From: Arenicola marina
Taxonomy: Eukaryota > Annelida > Polychaeta > Arenicolidae
Direction of reading: 5' to 3'
DNA: 64,000 nt
NCBI GenBank assembly: GCA_964019135.1
Contig: OZ025258.1
Span: 29,196,186 to 29,260,185, forward strand
Shown here: positions 27,601 to 39,360 of the stretch, one piece after another
Position numbering within the stretch: the stretch's first letter is position 1
How the letters are laid out: each line of letters starts with the position of its first letter
Made by a program: the position numbers and the translations under genes
The notes under the pieces: model-generated
Databases searched by the model: none
Told to the model about the DNA's origin: nothing
What the model saw: only the letters and a program-made list of their open reading frames with translations

Positions 27601-30600
27601 ACATATACTACTAGATACCAGTATTGCAGGTCTAGTTGGTGCCTTCTTCACTATTCATCCAGTTTGTGGTCCTGTGATTTCCAATCAGTAAATGATGCCA
27701 ATATGGACCTACCTTAAGTGACTCTCTTTTGCGGCCACTAGTGACAAAAGTGAAGCCCTGAGTCTCAATAGCCACTCCTGTCTGCTGTACATGCTCCTCC
27801 ACATACCTTCAAAATAAAAAAAAAACATTTAAGATACCTAAAATCTGTTCCCATTCAATAATCCTACATGTATACATATGAAAGGGGGTATAATAAACCT
27901 TGCAACCTAATGTATTTTATTTTATTTATTTTTTTTTAATCAAAATAGCTTTGAGTATGTTTTCAGTCACTTTTTGTGCACAGCTGGGCAAAAGAACCTC
28001 CCGAGACAAAGGATTACCGGTAATAGATGAACAAGTTGCTGATCTGCAGTCTAGCTAGCGTTATGAAAAAAAAGTATGATAATAGGTTTCAGACAAGCTT
28101 ATACCAGTTAGACATTATGGCATGTAATGGTTCAATTAAAAATCTAATTTAGCAGCAGGTTCGTAATAAAACTACAGAAGCAAAACTTACCAATTGATGA
28201 ATGAACTCTTCCCAGCTGAATGGTTTCCAATCAAAAGAATTGAAATCTTTTTTCTTGGCGCCAACAACTGCAGACCAACAGTTTTTGCAATCTCCACCAG
28301 TCCTGTTGAGAAAGGAAAATACTGTTATCTAGTTTATAGGTCCACATTCATGCCACATTTATTTGTGCATGAAATAATAAAGCAACTAATTCCTCTTTCA
28401 GTACACATTTTGCTGCATTTCTTAAAAACGAACTAATTTTGTTAATTGGTTAACATGCCATTCTTAACTGGCATGATGCTTATCACAGACTAGATGAAAA
28501 GAACTGGGTATTTTAAATAATTATTTAATGAAACATTTCCATTAGTTCATGCATTATAGCTAAGAATAATACAGCCCATATTTTTTATGAGGTAGGATTT
28601 TTTATTTAATTTTTAAGATTGGTTGTATATTCAGGACGATTTAACCTCTTGGTTATATTGAGTCAATGGGAGAGTGGAGCCATGCCCCCGACGGCAACCC
28701 CATACTCTTTGCAATTAATGACATGGAACTTCTATCTATTCTAACCTGCGACCACACCAGACATGGCCACAAGGGGCTCAAACCATTGATCCACTTGCGG
28801 TTAGGCTCTCAGGTGGCCATAGAACTCCTAGCAAGTGCTCATACCCACCAAGCTACAGGGCCGGCTCCTTGTTTGGATGAATTTGATAGCTAAAGAATTA
28901 ATCTATATTAAATGAGGTTGGTTGTATATCGAGGATGCTTTGCATGGGCTGTAAGGCTCTTACGAGGCCAGAGCACTCTAGAAGAGAGCTCCAACCCACT
29001 GAACTATTGAGCTGGCGATATTTAGCCCCAGTTCTAGATTGATCAGTTCCAATTTCAAAATGCACCATTTGCTTTCAGAAAAACCTTGTACACAATACAG
29101 CCTGGAACAGAGACCCAACTGAATGGGTCTCCCAATGCTACCCCACCCACTGTTATATAGTAAAATTCTTCTACCCAAATTGGTTTGATACAAAATGAAT
29201 GAATTGGTTATAGCGAGTGTCCAACCTAATTTAATCGTGATCTGCTCCGAAAGTTTACATCTTAAAATTAAATTGGCAAGTTTTAACGCTTTGTTTCGGC
29301 TGACTGGTAGGAAGAAAAAACTTGAGGCAACCAGCCCCCAGCAATGTCAAGCAGAGCGTCATTTTGCCGGGAGCAGTGACGCGTATTGTGACTATTCATG
29401 TGGCACCGCCTTATGTTATCATTCGCAGAGAGAGAGATCACAGCCGCGATTTACAAATGAATAGCGGCAGTTCCAAGCTGCGCAGTAGACCTTGATCCTA
29501 GTGTTTCATGGAAAAGTACCGTCCAAACAAATTGATATACGTCTTGCGACGATTGACTGCGCAACAAAGCTATGATTGGAGTTAGAATCGCAGCTGTTTA
29601 TATTAGCGATGATCATACGCTCTTGTTTTGCTCACAATAGGCGCAATTTCCGGTTTGAATAAATTATAGTATCGCCTTCTGATTGGTCAATCGCAGACAC
29701 ACCTCCAAAAAGGGCTGCCGCTCGGGTAGGCAACGAAATCGTGCGTGGCGTCACTTCTAAATTTTATTGTGAGCTATAGACAGGACAAAAAATTCTGTAA
29801 TTTGGAGGATAGACAATTGGGTATTATATGAATCGGTAAAGCAGCGTTAGAGGCCAGACTAGCGGTTCCCTTTAAGTTTATTGAGTACCTCGAGCATGTC
29901 TAAGGAGACTTCTAGCAAAAATAATCAAGTTTCCATATCATACAGCCACTCATCTATTGAAAATTTACCTCTATACATTGACGGCTCTTCTATTAACCTT
30001 TAAAGCACTTCATATCCTCATTATCAATTACCAATTGTTAAGTGATAAGAAAATTTAGGCCACAGTTTTGCCGCTTAACCAGGCAGCAGCCCTTTTTGAA
30101 GGTGTGTCCGCAATTGGTGTGACCAATCAGGAAGCAATACTAAATATATTCAAACCGGAAATAACTTATCAAAACAGGAGTGTGACCATTGCTCAAATGA
30201 GTTTTTTTTTCAAAAAAGACCATCTTTGCAAGAGATAAAGACTTATATCAATATGTTTGGATGTGATCTTGCTATGAAACACTAAGATCATGGTCTACTG
30301 ATTGGCTTTGAGCTCCCACAATTCTTGTTTCACACATTTTCTCTGATGGCTACCTCCACTGTGCGATAACTTCCAGTTATAATGTGGCGGTGCTACATGA
30401 AAGTCAAAATATACTTCACTTGTTCCAGCAAAATGGTACACTGCTCGACATTGATGGGGGCAGGTAACTTTAGTCGGCTGAGTTAACACTCGCCAATTGA
30501 AGTTTAAGATGTGCACTCTTAGTGCCGATTACGATTATATCGGGTTGGAAATATGCTTAAAGATTTGCAGCACTCATATATTAGAACCCTAAAAATAAAA

Positions 30601-31411
30601 CAAGTTAAATAAGTTAATGTAGAAATCTGTACATCAAAAGACTGAATTATTACCATTATCTACATAGCACTTAAGTCCGGTTGCTCAGGCCCGATTGCTC
30701 ACTGCTTCAAAATTCAACTTTTGACAGTTCTGGCCAAGGGACAATGTCTAAGTCTACGCCACATTTGCGGTTTGATATCATTTATTCTAAAAGCTGTCCA
30801 CCATCTCCAGTCACAGATGGAATATATTCTAGGTCATTTAACTACAATAGAGGTTTATGTTTAATTCTTGAAAAGACAAAGAGCTAGATCTATCTATAAA
30901 TCAGACACAAAAATCCAGAAAATGTCTATGTCGACGGACAAAAGCGAAGGCCCGAGACTGGCGAGAGGGCAACCCATAAAAAAAAAAATCCACAATGACT
31001 GGAATATTCGGGGTTTTTCACTTCCGCGAATGAAACATCGTTATCCGCCCAAGTCATCCACGACAACTTCATACATTCGGCCGAAGAAAATACCGCAATC
31101 CAGTTTATTTCATGATCAAATGACCACTCCCATCGTCCCATGAAGTGAGATTGCCACATCAACGTCACGAATAAGTAGAATTTTTGTGATGTAATTTTTG
31201 GGGCGAGCCCCTGTCAAAATCTCAACCGGAGTTTGATCCAAAAGTAAATACATTAGTAAGTAGGCTGATGGATCTAGATTGATGCAGATGCCTTACCATT
31301 TTCTGGGTCAATGTAGACTGAATGACAATCTTTCAGAATTCTTTCATTCACAGACAAAGTTGCCGAATCGGTCGGATTCGCCGCCCCTCTCTGCCTGACC
31401 TTTCCAGACAT
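21675..31411 (-). CDS. dynamin-superfamily GTPase with two C-terminal membrane segments (449 aa, 11 exons)
   Basis: Exons in gene order are 31297-31411, 28191-28302, 27713-27806, 27354-27408, 25654-25794, 24955-25115, 23454-23701, 22806-22977, 22266-22378, 21958-22042 and 21675-21728. All are bounded by GT/AG and all join in frame (1350 nt). The start MSGKVRQRG is the first ATG of exon 1; the stop is TGA at 21675-21677. Visible motifs are the P-loop GNHSAGKSS (residues 64-72), the G3-type DTPGLVDG (150-157) and the G4-type SKAD (214-217), with WLGDMADMIFVFFDPMG just before G4. These define a dynamin/EHD-like large GTPase domain. Residues about 321-343 and 381-400 are hydrophobic and should span a membrane, followed by a basic, helical cytosolic tail. 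Membrane-anchored relatives remodel or fuse membranes; the substrate membrane is unknown. I do not recognise a standard gene symbol. Introns contain minisatellites and mobile elements. Confidence 0.9.
23786..23862. repeat. 18-bp G-rich tandem repeat in a GTPase-gene intron
   Basis: About four copies of GTGGGGGGATGTGAGGGG lie about 85 bp beyond the acceptor of the 23454-23701 exon. Unlike its neighbours this array does not include the splice site. Confidence 0.9.
24645..24954 (-). repeat. minisatellite of about 51 bp abutting the 5' splice site of exon 24955-25115
   Basis: GTGGACCCCCTCACGTATCTAGGG plus GGAGGCCAACACTGAGA repeats about five times, with two extra short GGAGGCCAACACTGAGA units inside. 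Read on the gene strand, every long unit carries GTGAGGG(A/G)GTCCAC (one has TTGAGGGGG). This matches the intron start of the adjoining exon, CAG|GTGAGGGAGTGCGC. The copied border is the donor side, but the bases before GT (ATAC) differ from the true exon end (ACAG). Confidence 0.8.
25098..25515 (-). repeat. minisatellite of about 60 bp repeating the 3' splice site of exon 24955-25115
   Basis: Seven units of 58-68 bp contain CATGTCAGCCATGTCACCTA then ATAAGGACAAAACGTCATTAACTGACAAGG. On the gene strand the unit reads CCTTATGTAG|GTGACATGGCTGACATG. That is an AG acceptor followed by the first 17 bases of the exon (codons for D-M-A-D-M). The unit at 25098-25155 is the functional exon edge; the others lie upstream in the intron and have drifted (for example CATGCAAC, GCCAGGTCATC). 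Confidence 0.92.
28617..28870 (-). mobile_element. tRNA-derived SINE copy in the second coding intron-containing region of the GTPase gene
   Basis: The sequence from TTGGTTGTATATTCAGGACG to CAGGGCCGGC matches the SINE at 47543-47798 throughout, including GAGAGTGGAGCCAT, CCTGCGACCACAC and AGACATGGCCAC. Read on the minus strand it starts GGCCCTGTAGCTTGGTGGGT, a degenerate tRNA A-box region. It is more diverged than the 47.5-kb copy, so it is older. It sits in the intron between 28302 and 31297. Confidence 0.8.
28917..29022 (-). mobile_element. truncated or rearranged SINE fragment
   Basis: TTGGTTGTATATCGAGGATG at the left and AGAGCACTCTAGAAGAGAGC with CCACTGAACTATTGAGCTGG at the right correspond to the two ends of the neighbouring SINE, with the middle missing. 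Confidence 0.55.
29208..29875 (+). mobile_element. TTAA-ended non-autonomous element, copy 1 (668 bp)
   Basis: It begins TTATAGCGAGTGTCCAACC and ends AGCGGTTCCCTTTAA. It shares its whole length with the reverse complement of 55903-56576, including CCGGTTTGAATAAATTA, GTCTTGCGACGATTGACT and GGAGGATAGACAATTGGG. It has no coding capacity. Copies at 33631 and 55903 are bounded by TTAA on both sides, so a piggyBac-type mobiliser is possible but unproven. Confidence 0.8.
30055..30555 (-). mobile_element. TTAA-family element, diverged copy in inverted orientation
   Basis: Read on the minus strand it shares CCAATTTAACACTCGCCAATT-like, TTCCGGTTTGAATATATTTAG-like and GTGTTTCATAG segments with the element at 29208-29875. 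It lies head-on to that copy 180 bp away, in the same intron. Its 3' end (about 100 bp) is missing or unrecognisable. Confidence 0.7.
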
Positions 31412-32874
31412 GGCTATCTTCTTGAATGTCAAATAGAGCAAGAGGGGCTCGTTTATACACCGGTCGGAACTGACGCAGTGCCGTCTGGGGCCGGCAAATT
31501 TTACAATTTGCCTTTATTTAAGGGTCTATAATGCCAAAATAAACATAATATTGCTCCATTTAACAGTTTTGGAGGATTATATTACATTAGAATTAATCTT
31601 TTTGGGCGAAATGGAGTTTGACAGTTCACTCCCAAGATAGCATTTTCCGTACGAGCCCCCAATTTCTAGGTGTCGCCACGTACTTCCGTCAGCTGATCGG
31701 TCTACCGGCAACTGGCCAAATTTCCATGCCAACTTCTGAAGTAAATAAGAGAAACTATTTCAATAGAACACAACAAATAACCATCAAATAATCTGTTCTT
31801 TAATTGGGGTTGCAAATTAATTCATAATTGTCCACATTCACAAAAATTCAGACGATGACGCACCGTTTGCACAGCCACATTAAATCGCTGGTTCCTGTGG
31901 TTCTCACTCTCCAACAGAGTACCAGTTCAGGGACACAGCTGACTCTTCATGTTGAAGTGTCCCATCAGCGGTCCTATTCCCACTTGTTTGAGTTAATATG
32001 TGAAACGAGTCATTTCTTTTATTCAATTCTGTGCAATACAGACTTTCTGAGCCCATTAAGCTCTTCTGGCGATACTCTGCGGCCTGCTACTCACATCTTC
32101 CCGGGCCTGAAATCAATCTTCAAAACTCAGACTGGTGGCGACACCTATGTTGCCACTCGCTTTCGGCCAGTTCCACAAGAGCGCGCCACTGGAACCTGCT
32201 GGTTGCCCTGGGCAGCTCGGAGCTGATGCGGGTGACCGGGCAACCGGAACGTCTGTAGGAAAGGGGTGTTAGGGTTAGAATAATAATCTATCAACGATTT
32301 CGTCTGAAGATACCAAACAATATATGGATGAATGAAGGAGGAAAGTATAGTATGTTCTATAGCAGAGCGGTCAAAGGATCACAATTACGATTTAATTACA
32401 GCGAGGCCGACGGTGGACCCACCCGCACCCCCCGGTCAGATTGGGCTTTAGGCTACATCGACCTGCGTCATTTTCCTGACTCACCCTTTCATTCTTGGAA
32501 TGTCCGAGTAGATGCATGTGAATAGGACCAACGATTCGCCAGCGGTCGGTGTCCCCCGGTCCTCTCGCCGCACTCAACTATACTGCCTCACTTACCCAAA
32601 CGGACATGTCACCTACACTAAATGGCATGCAACAATAATTCGCGGATGGAAGGCACTGACATACAACTTCAGATGTAAAAATCCGTTGAAAGCCTTGATA
32701 GGTGGGTGTTTTTTCGAGTTAACGAAAGCGTGGGCCACTGTTAGATCGGGGCAAAATGGGGGTATTCTACGCGGGCATAACGGGGTTGGGGTTGGGGTTG
32801 GGGGGGGGGGGTTACAAGGGCCTTCCCAGCAATTTGCAGGGGGGTCGGGGTGGGGGGCTGTTCGATTTTTGACA

Positions 32875-33625
32875 ATATCTTTCTTAACAGTATCTTTCCA
32901 AGTCACTTTAACAGTGTACGTGGCTTTCCTACAGATTTTGACGTTAACTGCATTTTTCGTACAGATCTGTAATTACTGAAAAGTGAAAATCCTTAATATA
33001 ATTAAGAAAAAAAGATAACTGATCGAGACACTGAGACCTCACAAACTTGACGTCGTTCACTGCATGGGGTTTGTAATCTGCATTGCATAAACTGTCTGTA
33101 ACTTGCCTGCATTCTTAAATAAAGCATTTTATTATTAAAAAAAACATAAAAATAATAAAAACATTAAGGGCAATTATTTGGTGGGGTCGGTGTGGCTATA
33201 TAAGGGGTGCTTGAAGGCCACATGTTCTTAGGTTACTCAGGACAACTTTCAATGGCTCAGGGAGAAATCGGGGAATTTGTTTTTGTGTGGTTCAGTGGGA
33301 GCCCTGAACGGATCTCGACTTTAACAGTGTCTTTAAAGTTGATCTCGTCTCCAAATTGTAATTTTCCAACGGATCTCGGCATTAACAGGTTGTCTTTCCT
33401 ACGAAATACTTCCTTCGGATTTCCACATGAGCAGTTATCTTTCTGACTGATCTCGAAATTAATAGGGTATCTTTCCAACGTATCTGGACTTCAACAGTGT
33501 ATGCTTTACCGGATCTTGACTTTAACATTGTATGTTCCTACAGCTCTCAACTTTAACAGTGTCTTTCTGGAGCCTTTCTAGTGGATCTCGTCAGGCTCCA
33601 GAAGTATAACGTTCCAAACGGATCT
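32875..33625. repeat. degenerate tandem repeat, GGATCTCGACTTTAACAGTG core
   Basis: The phrase (GATCTCG)ACTTTAACAGTGT(C/A)T(T/G)T..TTCC recurs at about 32885, 32908, 33308, 33357, 33450, 33485, 33515, 33548 and 33615, with drifting spacing of about 30-50 bp. It is a decayed array or an element with internal repeats. A 230-bp stretch (about 32975-33290) lacks it. Confidence 0.5.
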
Positions 33626-33630
33626 CGACT

Positions 33631-34006
33631 TTAAAGCGGGTGTCCAACCATATTCTTGTCGCGATCTGCACCGAAAGTTTACATCTTAAAATTAAATTGG
33701 CGAGTGTCAACGCTTCGTTTCGATCGACTAGTAAGGATAAAAATGAAGGCAACCGGCCCCATCAATGTCGAACAGGGAGCCATTTTGTCGCAGCAAGTGA
33801 CGTATATTGTGACCCTTCCTGTGGCGCCGCCTTGCGTTATAACTGGAAGTTATCTCGCGGAGGGAACTCTTCACAGTGGAGGTACCCTTCAGGGGAAACG
33901 CGTGAAACGAGAGATCAGGGAACCTTTGTAATTTGGAGGATAGACACTTGGGTATTATATGAATCAGTAAAGCAGCGTTAGACGCCAGACTGGCGGTTTC
34001 CTTTAA
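33631..34006 (+). mobile_element. TTAA-ended non-autonomous element, internally deleted copy (376 bp)
   Basis: It starts TTAAAGCGGGTGTCCAACC and ends GGCGGTTTCCTTTAA, so TTAA flanks both ends. The first about 270 bp and last about 90 bp match the 668-674-bp copies; the middle (including the TTCCGGTTTGAAT segment) is absent. Confidence 0.82.
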
Positions 34007-34853
34007 GGCTAGATCGCCCCCGTTCGGTGAGATCGGTACACATGTGCACACGTTTATGACGTTTTGCCAGAGGCACAAATTTTGACTCTTGACTCCAAAG
34101 AAGGTACAGGACAGCCTGCAGGAGCATGAAGAGCAGTGTGAGACACGTTTGAGCAAATGAATATAAACCTGGGCCTGGGATGACAAACATTTCTAGGTAT
34201 ATATCGCTCAAATGTCTCACAATTCATCCCTATTCGTGCCCCAAGACGTTCAGCGGTAATTAAGTGATAAGAATATGTAATTCTTGCACTAATCAGGCCA
34301 TAATACAAAAAAATAATTATATCGGTTTGGGCAGGAGTCAACTGCTAAATAGCTGTAAAAACACAATTTGTTCCAGAGGCATTACCATTTTTCAAATCGC
34401 GTATGGCTACTGTTATCTCCTTGTTCGCTCCGTAGGCTCACATTTAGTTTTGGGTATGCGTGGTTCGCGCAAGGGGTGGGGGATTCATCCGCCTTTTGTT
34501 ATTATTTAAGCTGAGGGTAAAAGACTGCGCAGCCCAGGACTGCCGAGATTCAGTTAATGACACACATACATTAAACTACTATAGCATATTTAAGCAGAAT
34601 ATATAGGCTTAGAAAATCTCAGCTACACAATATAGCTATATTGTCGCTTGCAAAATTGAGTTTGCCAACAGCGGCATGGATTTATTAGATGCACGGTTTA
34701 CAGAGAACTATTTATTATCAATAAGCCCACTGTATAATAGTTTAAGATCAGAGTTCAATGAACCAATTAACAAAACAGGACCGGGTAGAAAACAATATAT
34801 TTGGCAAAGTTATGCATACTAAAAGCGACAAAGATTGACATAGCTTAACAACT

Positions 34854-34859
34854 TTTATT
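34854..34859 (-). terminator. candidate poly(A) signal AATAAA of thioesterase copy A
   Basis: TTTATT on the plus strand is AATAAA on the gene strand, about 415 nt after the stop and about 20 nt before the left edge of the duplicated unit. Confidence 0.45.
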
Positions 34860-37666
34860 CTTTTAGCGTTGGAACGATACGAAGAACAATTTGTAACAGT
34901 ATACAATAGAACATGGAATAGTTACAAGGAGCACAAGCAGTGCAAAAGTCATGTGAGCTCCGTAGATTACGAACAGTTACACTACTGTTTCTTGGACCGC
35001 AATAGGTTTGATAATTACAGAATTTACTGTTACTGATAATGTAGTGTTATCTCTATTTCGTGCATATTATGTTTATTCATATTACAAAAAGTATAAGACG
35101 ATACTGTGAACATTAAATTAACTTGCTTGGCGGGTTCTAGGGAGAATTTACTCCTCTGTTTGTAAGAGAGTTAAATACAATTAGGCTCTAATTTATAAAA
35201 TCTAGAGGAGCTATACGTGCTTCATCCAATGGGTGATGAGTCGATGAATCAATGGATGCAACTAAAAAAAACACTATAATTTGCTAATATCCATGGTATT
35301 GAAGGAATCTGGTTTTTGGTCCTTCACTCCTTCATTTGCTCCTAGATGACGCTTCAAGAAGTTCAGTGACTGTTCCCAGGCGTCTTCCTGTGCGCGCGCA
35401 TGTAATCTCTGGTCGCTGCCCCACACGGCGACGTTCTCTAGAATAAATATATCTATTTATAGGCATATATCACATGTTGAACAAATTCGACCATGGTGTG
35501 AACATAAATTTTCAACCGCTATCAGTTGTCAGCTCAAGAAGAAAAGATGGTAATGGTAATGATATAGTAAATAAGAAGAAAGATGGTTTCGTAATTATCG
35601 ATAGATTAACTATATTCGAATAACATAGATACCGCGCGATCGATCCCTGACTTGGTCCCAATATCCATATAATTATATACATGTATATATATACATATAT
35701 AAATATATACATATGATGGTTATATTGCATAGTTATTTACTAAATAGTCCATGGTAGCTGCTGTAGAAGTGCGGACTGTGGGGAGGTTCGACAAGGTGCC
35801 CTGTTCCTGGGTACACAAGAACTTCCACATTGGATTTCCCGTGATCCTTCAGCCTTGCCGGAACATATTTTGCAGTGTCTGGCTTGACCGATCTGTCGTC
35901 CGCGCCGTGTATTAAGAGGTACTCGCACTTCGCCCGCTCCACCTGTACAACCCAAATAATTGATACGTTAATGATTAATGTGAAACGTAACATGCAGAGA
36001 CCTGGAGCGAAACTCAAGTTAATTGTTGATGCGGTGATTAACACTACAATGTATATCAAGGTCAAATATATATATGTCATATATTTCAATGGTCAGTATA
36101 CATGAGTAAATGTATGTCTATATACATATATATCTTTCTGGTTACGTACAGTTCTGTCACAGCATCACAATTTACACGTAGCTGCTATAATGTTCTCGAT
36201 CCTCTCCCCCGGAGTATCAGGTAGCATGACGTGGGCTGTTCACATTAGATCTATAGTTATCTCTGTTATTTAAACTTGGCTATGGATTTGTTTGGGAGTC
36301 CCAAGAAGACATACCATGTTTTTTGTCGCAATTTAAGTATCAGCGTCTAACATATATCACCAGAGTGGCACGACTGTGTGAATAGTACCTCAAAGCTCGA
36401 TGGGTGCAGTCGTTTTAAACATCATCTGGAACTTGAGGCCTACCTCCATGCGGTGCGGTATTCGTAAGCACAGAGTTGTTCTGACCAAACTACGATGTTC
36501 TAGCCATAAGTTACTCACAGAGAAGCTCCGCGCTACAATGCCTGAAGCAGGGCATGAACCGTGGCAGAGAGCGTTTGGATGGCAGATAGTTGTACTTACC
36601 GGAATAGCACACTTGTCCGCATTCGGGAGGACTTCATAACAGCGCCTGAATGACACACCCTCATTTGTCCACGCTATGACTGATTCTTTTATACTGTGAA
36701 AAGTCATCAATCATTAATAACCAAAACTAACTTGTGGCTTGCAGAGGATATGCGGATACATTTGCCGAGATAATCCAATCTCGTACTCGACCCAATGCTG
36801 CATTTTTTTTAGCCACACGTGCAAATAAAAGTAGTTTAAAAAAATATATTGCTGTATGAGTACCTTTAACATTATTAGATGCCAGTCGTAGAGTGCGGGG
36901 TGGGTTTATTTGGCATTCAGACAGAGGGTACTCACTAATGACATGGGAAGATTTCCCCATGGTAGGTGTGGTCCACGAGTGTGTTCACGTATATCGCGTT
37001 GATTTCCACGCTAGCTTTGATCTACAGGGCGTGAAGGTGAAAACCAACGTTGTACTATGAAGTTTAGAAGTCTCAAAACGTTGCAATGCAGTAGTTTAAT
37101 TACACCTTTCAACTGGTCATCAACATTAGACGGCATATCTGGCATTACGTCAAACCTGGAGCGCACGGACGATGGTTCATCGTCCTACCAGGCTAGCGTG
37201 AACCAGTGGTGAATAAACATGACGATATTTCTATTTGAGAACCTGAGCATACACTGTAAAAGTCTAGTGTTCCCACGATATACATCGTAATCTGACATTT
37301 TGTGGATACAACCGCCGCTCCCAGGTCGCACCGCCCCCCCCCCCCCTCCCCGCTGTCAAATTCCTGGATCCGCCCTGACCTTGTGGCAGACGACTGGAAG
37401 TAGCATGGCGATCTCGGCGCCCTTGGAGACTCCCATGACGCCCACGTGCGGCTTCCGGACCTTCTCGTGTCTTAGCAACAGGTCGACGCCAGCTAGAAAC
37501 GCAATCCGCCGATGTATTGGGACGTATCGCACAAGAACGTAAATATACGTAGAAGATACCAGCACCGATATAAACAATGTCCTTATCTGCATCGCCTTGC
37601 TTTATTGCGGCATTGCAACTATAGACAAGCGCCACATCATTCTACCATATATCCTTGTCACAGATG

Positions 37667-39143
37667 CACAGATGCCCACCCCCTCTGTTGGTATAAAATC
37701 TATTTGCCGTTAATTGTTCTGTTTAAAAAGAAAGCATTATCGAGAAAATCGCACATGAACGGTGTAAAATACACATTTTCACCCATCAAGCGGGTGTCGA
37801 CATGTTTTGAACACGTGACCAGAGTTAGCCAATCACACGCAAAGCGTTGACGTCACTGACGACTACCTTTCGCTGAACCAACACTTTGTTTACATGCGAG
37901 CGGTGCGTCTTTGGAACAAGCTGTCGGCCTCACCTCTCATGAATAGTGACAAGCGAATTTGACTCATAAACTTGAAACATCGATGCATTTAGAACAAAAT
38001 GATGTACTGTTCAGCTTGTAACAATTCAAGTGCAAAAAAAACCACCTTTCTACCCAATATCTTTCAAGAGTATGTTCCTACCCCTATGAGAACGATTGCT
38101 TTGAGTCGACCCGGCTGCTAGCTTCCCGCACCACTCCTCCCACTACCCCACCCAACCTAACCCATACGGCCGTTCTGTAGTACGGCAGTCCTGTCCATAC
38201 TGTTCAGTGACAGTGAGTTTCTAATACTGCAGCTGTATCAAGTTACACACTGCCACTCCCGGGAGGGGGAGGGGGGGGGGGCACTACACATAGTTAGGTA
38301 TATACATATATGCCGCCCAAATGACCCCTTTTTTCTCTCAATCCCCAAAGCAGAAATGAACAATTTCTCTCGATATACCCATCTGAGACTTTTTTTTCAC
38401 ACTTGCAGTTCTTGACTATATGGTCTAATTGATATCAAAAGTGTTCAACCACAATGTTGCCATTATCTATTTTAGATGTCATTTTTAACCAAAAAATTCT
38501 CTCTCATTGACCGCAAAATCGGGCACTTTACTCTCTCTCCAAATTTTCTCTACGGCATGAGCGGCACACCCCTACCACTGTAGTAATGTAGTGCCCCCCC
38601 ACCACCGCCCCGCGGCCGCTTCATGAACCATGGCCCGCCACTCTACGAGTCAAAATTGGGCACCCTGCCAACAATGACGATAAACCCATGACTCCACCCC
38701 CACCCGGCCCCTAACCGCCCCCACCCTCCCTTCTAATGCAACACGGCTTCACTGACCACGCGATGCGTCGTCAACGACCTGTATAAACAATGCCTGATCC
38801 ACCATGGCCAACCCCTACAGGTTTAAACTGGTCCCCGATTAAATCAGCAGTTGGTGTGAATTCCGTGTTTACTTCAACTTCTTCGTCCGACTCGCCAGAA
38901 ATTATTATAGCTTCCGGTGGTAGTAGTCTATCCGTCTATACCTACTGGTCGCTTCATCGCCGGTGACGTCAACATCAGTGCACTGAGGCGGGTGCCCATG
39001 GCAAGTTGGGTGGTCGTGCCAAAGAGCTTGAAACTTCACTAATGTATGATTAAAAAAATATATATTCTGTGTAATGTTGAGTTCATTCCCTGGAAATGGA
39101 AAACTGGAAATGTAAATGATATGGGCCCGGCATTTCCCTTTAA
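37667..39143. other. insertion of about 1.5 kb present only in copy A (intron 3)
   Basis: Copy B reads CCTTGTCACAG then a few bases then AACGTTCAGTTCAGAGG. In copy A about 1.47 kb separates the same two phrases. The inserted DNA begins with a TTAATTGTTCTG-rich stretch and ends CATTTCCCTTTAAGT. No gene is seen in it. C- and G-runs lie near 38267 and 38597. It may be a mobile element, since the end resembles the TTAA family, but no matching inverted end was found. Confidence 0.6.
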
Positions 39144-39169
39144 GTAACGTTCAGTTCAGAGGTCTCTTC

Positions 39170-39360
39170 TCCCACATAAATATGCCCTAATAGGGGTCTG
39201 GAAGGGGGCGTCCAGTATCTAGTGTCGTTTTTTTTCTTCAAAAATCTGTGTCGATGTCGCTTTTTTCAGATCCATAGTGTCGGAATTTGTGGGTCAATGT
39301 CGAATGGCGATTTTTCATATATGTCCGTGTCGCGTGTCGCCATTGACCCTTACAGACCTC
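39170..39360. mobile_element. small GTGTCG-rich insertion in copy A, related to the 56.9-kb MITE
   Basis: Between AACGTTCAGTTCAGAGG and the exon 3 flank, copy A contains GTGTCGATGTCGC, TGTCGAATGGCG and GTGTCGCGTGTCGCCATTG. These resemble, reverse complemented, the CGACACGCGACATGG repeats of the element at 56910-57109. Copy B has none of this. Confidence 0.5.

Larger units (their letters stand above)
31412..34836. other. intergenic region between the GTPase gene and the thioesterase duplication
   Basis: This is probably the promoter region of the minus-strand GTPase gene plus unassigned DNA. A plus-strand open frame at 31828-32226 (132 codons) shows no domain or homology I recognise and overlaps no splice pattern; I do not call it a gene. 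G-runs occur at 32785-32812. Degenerate repeats with GGATCTCGACTTTAACAGTG occur at about 32880-33625, followed by a TTAA element. Confidence 0.6.

Noticed and set aside
31828..32226. 132-codon plus-strand frame
   Set aside because: No recognisable domain, no support for exon borders, and no matching frame elsewhere; possible but not supportable.
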